Assembly: GCA_025174535.1 (NCBI GenBank)
Contig: JALBUN010000048.1
Location: 2,046,001-2,110,000, forward strand
DNA length: 64,000 bases
Source: Cantharellus purpuraceus
Taxonomy: Eukaryota; Basidiomycota; Agaricomycetes; Cantharellales; Hydnaceae
Direction of reading: 5' to 3'
The notes under the pieces: generated by a model
What the model was told of the DNA's origin: nothing
The model's database searches: none
Seen by the model: only the letters and a program-made list of their open reading frames with translations
Shown here: one piece after another, positions 59,091-64,000 of the stretch
Position numbering within the stretch: the first letter of the stretch is position 1
How the letters are laid out: each line of letters starts with the position of its first letter
Translations under genes and position numbers: made by a program

Positions 59091-60660
59091 TCGGACCAAG
59101 GTCCGAGAACCAGATACCTTTGATGGATCTGACTCCTGCAAACTCCAGCCTTTCCATATGCAATGTACCCTTGATTTTTGTGACCGTCCTGATGCGTTCT
59201 CCAATAATAGTGCTAAAGTTACTTATGCTCCATCCTATTTGAAGGGAACTGCACTCGACTGGTTTGAACCCACCCTAACCCCCAATTCCAAAGCCTCTTG
59301 GCTAGACGACTACTCTGAGTTCATGTCTGAGTTGAAGACCAACTTCAGACCTCATGACCCAGAGGCTGAAGCCAAGGCTGAACTCGAGAATCTCCAAATG
59401 TGTGATAACCAAAGGTGTTGAAAGAATTTCGCCTTGCTGGGGGTGTGTTGAGAATAGATTTTGAATAGGGACAGAGGGAGTGATGGGAACTGGGTGTATG
59501 CATAATTGAATTGAAGATATACTTGAGTAGTATCTTCCTACGAAGTTTGATGAAATTTGGTGTGATCTTCATCTAGATATTGACAATTTGAGCAGGGATC
59601 AGGAGCAGATGACTCGAACAAGAGTAAATGCTTAATAGAAAATCAACCAGTGGAGCTTAGGATTCACAAACTGGGACTCAAATAATGTTGCAATACTCTG
59701 GAAGAGTATGCAAAAGATTGTAGAAATACGCGTTTGTTCTGGAGTTATTCCAGAAACAAATAGTTCAGATACAGTCAACAAAAACAAGTGAGAGAAAATT
59801 CTCTAGTCCATTGCATATCTAGCTAGGTGTGTTTTATACAAGATATGCATGCTAATAACTCATGATAAAAGTTCTGTGTCATGTGAATAAAGGGAAAGTG
59901 ATTTATGATAAAAACAAAATGGGGGGGTGATGTCAAATAGGGAAAAATGATGAAATAAATCAAAAGAAAGATTAGGGTGATTGTTCAGACCATTGTGGAC
60001 CTTACAGGGGCTCCTCCTTTCCCCTCTCAGTCATTTCCCCTCATCTCCTTATCCCCTCCTAAGCTCCTGAGCCTCCTATATGCTCCTACCCCTCCTATCC
60101 CCTCTGTTCCCCCCTCTCCTTTTTCTCCCTAGAAGTCCGGTCTTCCAAATAACAAAAGGATCACTAAGTATCTAGTTGAATTCAATCAACTAGCTGCTCG
60201 TGTCCAATGAGGAAATGCTGCACTCTGACACCAGTTATACAATGGCCTCCCATCCTGAATTAAGGACGAGGTCACCAGAGTAGACAAACCCATCACCCTA
60301 GCCAAACTCAGGACTCTAGTCCAGTCCATTGATGCTCAGTATTGGGAATGACACTCTGAGGTAGCTCATGAGACCTCCTCAGGCAAGAATCAAGACAAGT
60401 CCAATGACAAGGGCAAGTCCACCTCATCCTCCAACACCCAGGGCAGTGACAACAAGAAGCAGCCCAACTCTGGTAAATCTGGTAACACCTGATCCAACCC
60501 CCTACAGCCTCTACCTCCAGAACTCTGATCTTCTGTGGACAAATAGGTCACATTGCCAAGGATTGTCCAAAGACCACCTCTGCAGCTATGAAAGCTCATG
60601 CTGCTACAATGGATGACAAGTCCAACAAGAGCTCTGAAGCCAAGGCTATGGAGCCAAAAT
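59091..60660 (+). pseudogene. Ty3/gypsy gag (element 3), broken by LTR-D
   Basis: TKVREPDTFDGSDSCKLQPF, AKVTYAPSYLKGTALDWFEP, WLDDYSEFMSELKTNFRPHD and EAEAKAELENLQ belong to the Retrotrans_gag family. The frame stops at the LTR-D insertion (59416), resumes after 60154 with ITKYLVEFNQLAARVQ, then meets TGA codons where Trp is expected. A zinc knuckle remnant at 60525-60572 (FCGQIGHIAKDC) has lost its first Cys. The 5' part of gag and the primer site are missing. Confidence 0.82.
59416..60154 (+). repeat. Solo LTR-D in gag
   Basis: 739 bp, TGTTGAAAGAATTTC...TCCAAATAACA, flanked by the target duplication AAAGG (59411-59415, 60155-60159). Removing it and one AAAGG rejoins gag in frame (DNQR|ITKY). 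CT-rich in its last 150 bp. Confidence 0.9.
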
Positions 60661-60679
60661 AATAATAAGCAACCCTCTG

Positions 60680-61222
60680 GCTCTGGCACCAGACAATGGT
60701 TGCGTTGAACTCATTGGTGCCTTCATGGAGCTATGTCTCAACGCATCCACTCTTTCAGATCCTAATTCCTTGACACTCCGACTCACCTCCAATCTTATCC
60801 CCTTAACTCCAATCCCAACCCTAGTGGACTCTGGTTCCACTCATTGTTTCCTCAACACTTCATTTGTCTCTGGACATCACCTCCAGACTGAAGATGTTAC
60901 TCCAATGCCATTATGGCTTTTTGACAGATCCTCTACCTCTGTTATCAAATCCACAATCAAATTGCCACTCCATTTTCCTATGGGAGAAACCCACTCTGTT
61001 ACTTTTTATGTAACTCTGTTGGATATTATTTGTTTGGCAGTTCTGGGACACAACTGGCTCACCTGCTACAATCCATTGATTGACTGGGTATTGGGCAGTA
61101 TCTCATTCTGAACTCCAATAGAGACTAAATCCTTGGTGCCACCTGAGTTGGTAGCATCAGCTCCACTCAACTCCATAACTCCATCTCTGTTTGTTGCTCC
61201 AAAAATAGCTTTGGTCAACGCG
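60680..61222 (+). pseudogene. Ty3/gypsy aspartic protease region (element 3)
   Basis: Open from ATG 60725 to 61111: LTSNLIPLTPIPTLVDSGST with the D-S-G active site (Asp codon at 60827), then FLNTSFVSGHHL and LAVLGHNWLTCYNPLIDW (the second conserved block). The frame then stops and, 110 bp later, is cut by LTR-E. Confidence 0.8.
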
Positions 61223-62642
61223 GTGAAGAGCCAGGACGGATCAAGGACGTATATCAAACCACTCTGACAGTCCAACTCCGCCAGCATCTTTTCATATCAA
61301 CTTTTAAATAGCACCGCAACTCCCTCTCCACCTCAGTCTCTAATTCTAGCCATCGATCGTCAATCGTGTTTCATCGCCATCAATCATTATCAGCCTCCTA
61401 TTCACACCGATCCTTTCATCATCATTCACATGGCTTCCAATTCTATTCCCCTCTCCAACATCTCTTCTAATAATACGTCACACTGGTCTCTGGACACAGA
61501 GGATTATCAAAAATATGCCAAGCTCCACAGGCATGTTAAGCCACCTCCACGTGTCAAAATACTTCCAAAACTCTTTCAATGTCCAAGATCCCCACCCTGT
61601 CTCTCTTATGCCATTGGTGATCCCATATTCTTTCACAATTCCGTTGAACCATATACATTCCTTGGTATTTCGCCTCTATATCGTAACACGGATAGAAGAG
61701 TCAAACATGAGGTAGAGTTTCAGTTGCCATCGCCGACCTATCCTCCCACTTCAATCCGACTCAGGTTACATCATGTCAGGCAAAGGGACCAAATACCCTT
61801 GGAACAGGATACCATATGGAGATGGATCACTAAGACAATAAGGAGTATTTGTTGTGGATGCTGACTGAAGTCCTCATGTGACTCAGGGTCAATTTACCTT
61901 CGGAGCCGTAGGAAAGATGGTATTGGTGGATGTTTCTATTGTTCTTTTATATGACTTACCCCTGTTTCATCTTTTAATTCATTCATACACAACTTACTCA
62001 TCCTTTTTGGTTCTTTTATTACTCATCACCCCCTATTCTTACAAAGATTACCCCTATCTGTCACTTCATTTCTCCATGATTTCCCCATTAGTAGTTCAAC
62101 TTCACATGCTTTGTCAGCTGGCTTGATCAGCATTTCTTGCATCATATTGCATCATTTGCTCCTCATATTGTGTTGTTGTGCCCTGGGGATTTGTATATAA
62201 AAGGGCGCTAGTTTTTGCCTTTGGAATGAATCAACAAGTTTTCAGCCAACACTCTAAAGTCAAAGTCCACGCTCTAAGTCCACGCTCTACGCTCTACATC
62301 ACAATCCATCATCTCTACACTGAGGTAAAGCACCTTGGTTGAATGATCAGATTTCCCTCCACCACCAAGAGGTCGCTTCTCCTGAAACCAGCTTTCGCAT
62401 GCCTCCCAACCGGGCTATCCATTGTCATCCAGTCACAGAGCACGATCAGCCATCTGGACCAACCTTTTGCTTCCATCCTCATCCAACCACAGAGCACTAT
62501 CTCACTTTCCTGTTACCCAGTGCTGCTCCTACCCCTTGACCTGATTGATCTTTGGAGTGCTGAACAACTGCGTTACACACTGTCTGTTTGTTAGGACCGT
62601 TGCGCACAGGCTTATAGGATCTATTCCATAAGCAAACCGACA
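61223..62642 (+). repeat. LTR-E copy 2, inserted in pol
   Basis: 1,420 bp, TGAAGAGCCAGGACG...CATAAGCAAACCGACA, lying between the protease and RT parts of element 3. The flanks (CGCGG / GTGGC) do not form a clean duplication. It contains an open frame at 61430-61864 and a TTTTAAATAG box about 120 nt before that frame. Confidence 0.7.
61430..61864 (+). CDS. LTR-E-borne ORF of unknown function, 144 residues
   Basis: ATG 61430 to stop 61864. Sequence blocks: MASNSIPLSNISSNNTSHWS, LDTEDYQKYAKLHRHVKPPP, RVKILPKLFQCPRSPPCLS, GDPIFFHNSVEPYTFLGI, RLHHVRQRDQIPLEQDTIWR and the end ICCGC. No domain recognised. Three related copies in the window (57.8, 58.5, 61.4 kb) show that it belongs to the element. 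Many differences between copies keep residues similar, but the sample is too small to prove selection. Confidence 0.45.
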   Translation: MASNSIPLSNISSNNTSHWSLDTEDYQKYAKLHRHVKPPPRVKILPKLFQCPRSPPCLSYAIGDPIFFHNSVEPYTFLGISPLYRNTDRRVKHEVEFQLPSPTYPPTSIRLRLHHVRQRDQIPLEQDTIWRWITKTIRSICCGC

Positions 62643-64000
62643 GTGGCAGCCTTCGCCTGTGACTCTTCCCAAGCTGATGCACAAGCATTCAAGTTGTTCA
62701 TCTCCTCAACAGTTCCAAAGAACTCCAAGGACCCTCTGGTCAACATGAAGAATGTTCCAACTGAATATCATAAATTCATGGATGTTTTTAGCAAAACCCA
62801 TGCCGACACACTCCCCACTCATAAGCTGTATGATTTGAAGATCAAAATGGAAGATGGAACATCTCCTCCTTTCAGTCTGATCTACTCCTTGTCCCAGAGC
62901 AAACTCCAGGCTCTTTGAGAATTCATCAATGAGCATCTATCTTATGGTTTCATCCAGCCAACCTGATCTCTGGGTGGCGCTCCAGTCCTTTTCATTTGAA
63001 AAAAAGACAGATCCCTCAGACTTTGCATCAATTTCAGAGGTCTCAATAAAATCACCAAAAAAGATTGTTATCCAGTATCTCCAATCTCCTTGACAGTCCT
63101 AGAAAGGCTTGATTCTTCACCAAAATCAATCTCCAGCATGCTTACCATCTGGTCCAGATTCATGAAGGTGATGAATGGAAGACTGTGTTTCGCACTTGCT
63201 ATGGTGCATTTGAGTGGTGCATTATGCCCTTTGGACTTACCAATGCTCCAGTAGCATTCCAGCGTCTTATGAACAACATTTTCTCTGACCTCCTGGATAT
63301 GTGTCCTCATGTACTTGGACGATATCCTGATATACTCTGACAACTCCAAAGAACACAGCAACCATGTCCATAAAGTCCTTCTCCGACTCCAGAAGCATAA
63401 GCTGTATGCTTGAGCCAACAAATGTTCTTTCCATGAGAGCACGGTCAAGTACCTTGGATATATATTGTCTCCAAATGGACTTACTATGGACTCCAGCAAA
63501 GTCCAGGTAATACAAGATTGGCCAGAACCCCCGCAAAGTCAAAGATGTGCAATCCTTCCTAGGATTTGCCAATTTCTATAGGTGTTTCATATTCAACTAC
63601 TCCGATCTCACAGTTCCACTGACTCATTTAACTCATAAAGGAACTCCATGGGAGTTCTTGGACTCCTGTTGGACATCCTTTGAAACATGAAAGAGAGCTT
63701 TCATCACAGCTCTGGTCTTATCACAATGGAATCCCAGATCCCCAATCATTGTAGAAGCCAACGCCTCCAACTACGCACTAGCAGCCATTCTATCAACCAT
63801 CTCTCCAACAGACAATGAGGTCCATCTGATAGCTTTCCACTCCTGGACTTTCACTCCAGCAGAACTCAACTATGATGTCCATGATAAAGAACTACTCACA
63901 ATCTTTAAAGCTTTCAAGTCCTGGCAACATTATATCGAAGGATCTCCAACTCCAGTCAATGTCATTACAGACCACAAGAACCTCAAATACCTTTCAACTA
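62643..64000 (+). pseudogene. Ty3/gypsy reverse transcriptase and RNase H (element 3), runs off window
   Basis: After LTR-E, pol continues: AAFACDSSQADAQAFKLF, VPTEYHKFMDVFSKTHADTL, PFSLIYSLSQSKLQAL; stops; [40 protein letters not shown]; a frameshift just before the YLDD catalytic box (codons at 63312-63323); [14 protein letters not shown], then YLGYILSPNGLT. RNase H begins near 63640 with SPIIVEANASNYALAAILS and VHDKELLTIFKAFKSWQHYI and reaches the window end at ITDHKNLKYLST. Several stops and shifts make it inactive. Confidence 0.85.

Overview
The window is nuclear DNA of a filamentous basidiomycete, most likely an agaricomycete. The evidence is genes broken by many 45-67 nt GT-AG introns, basidiomycete-type versions of RRP4, Y14, HP1, PNS1, Sec72 and APP1, and chromodomain Ty3/gypsy retrotransposons. 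Nothing prokaryotic, organellar or viral was seen.

Layout. 1-17.3 kb is a compact gene-rich block: a 3' gene end, a membrane-anchored TAP-like alpha/beta hydrolase (-), a small APC13-like gene (+) convergent with exosome subunit RRP4 (-), a MYND-finger protein (-), Y14/RBM8A (+), an HP1-type protein (+), a long FGDF-motif protein (+) and a PNS1/CTL choline-transporter-like gene (+). 17.3-23 kb is gene-poor relic DNA with a diverged second copy at 43.6-47.4 kb. 23-33.6 kb is a tandem segmental duplication of a two-gene unit (C2H2 zinc-finger gene + SLC35F-type transporter). Both zinc-finger genes look intact, the first transporter copy is truncated and the second is complete. 33.9-43 kb is a GC-rich gene block: a conserved membrane-anchored protein, a low-complexity conserved protein, Sec72 and an APP1 phosphatidate phosphatase.

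44.9-64 kb is a nested retrotransposon graveyard. It holds three LTR-A copies (two of them 1,323 bp each, nearly identical and in inverted orientation), three LTR-B copies, solo LTR-D, two LTR-E copies that carry a reading frame inside the LTR, three copies of a 3-bp-TSD MITE, two Ty3/gypsy 3' ends and one broken gag-protease-RT-RNase H body that runs off the window end.

The most interesting candidate is an antisense accessory gene in the Ty3/gypsy elements. It lies between the chromodomain end of pol and the 3' LTR, on the opposite strand, behind its own TATA box. It encodes a charged coiled coil, an AT-hook-like motif and a perfect Zn2Cys6-spaced cysteine cluster. It occurs in both gypsy copies, and both have an in-frame UGA at codon 20. 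A second striking point is a 6-nt microexon that supplies the catalytic Asp of the TAP-like hydrolase. Exon models were assembled by eye from reading frame, splice signals and family motifs; no searches were run.
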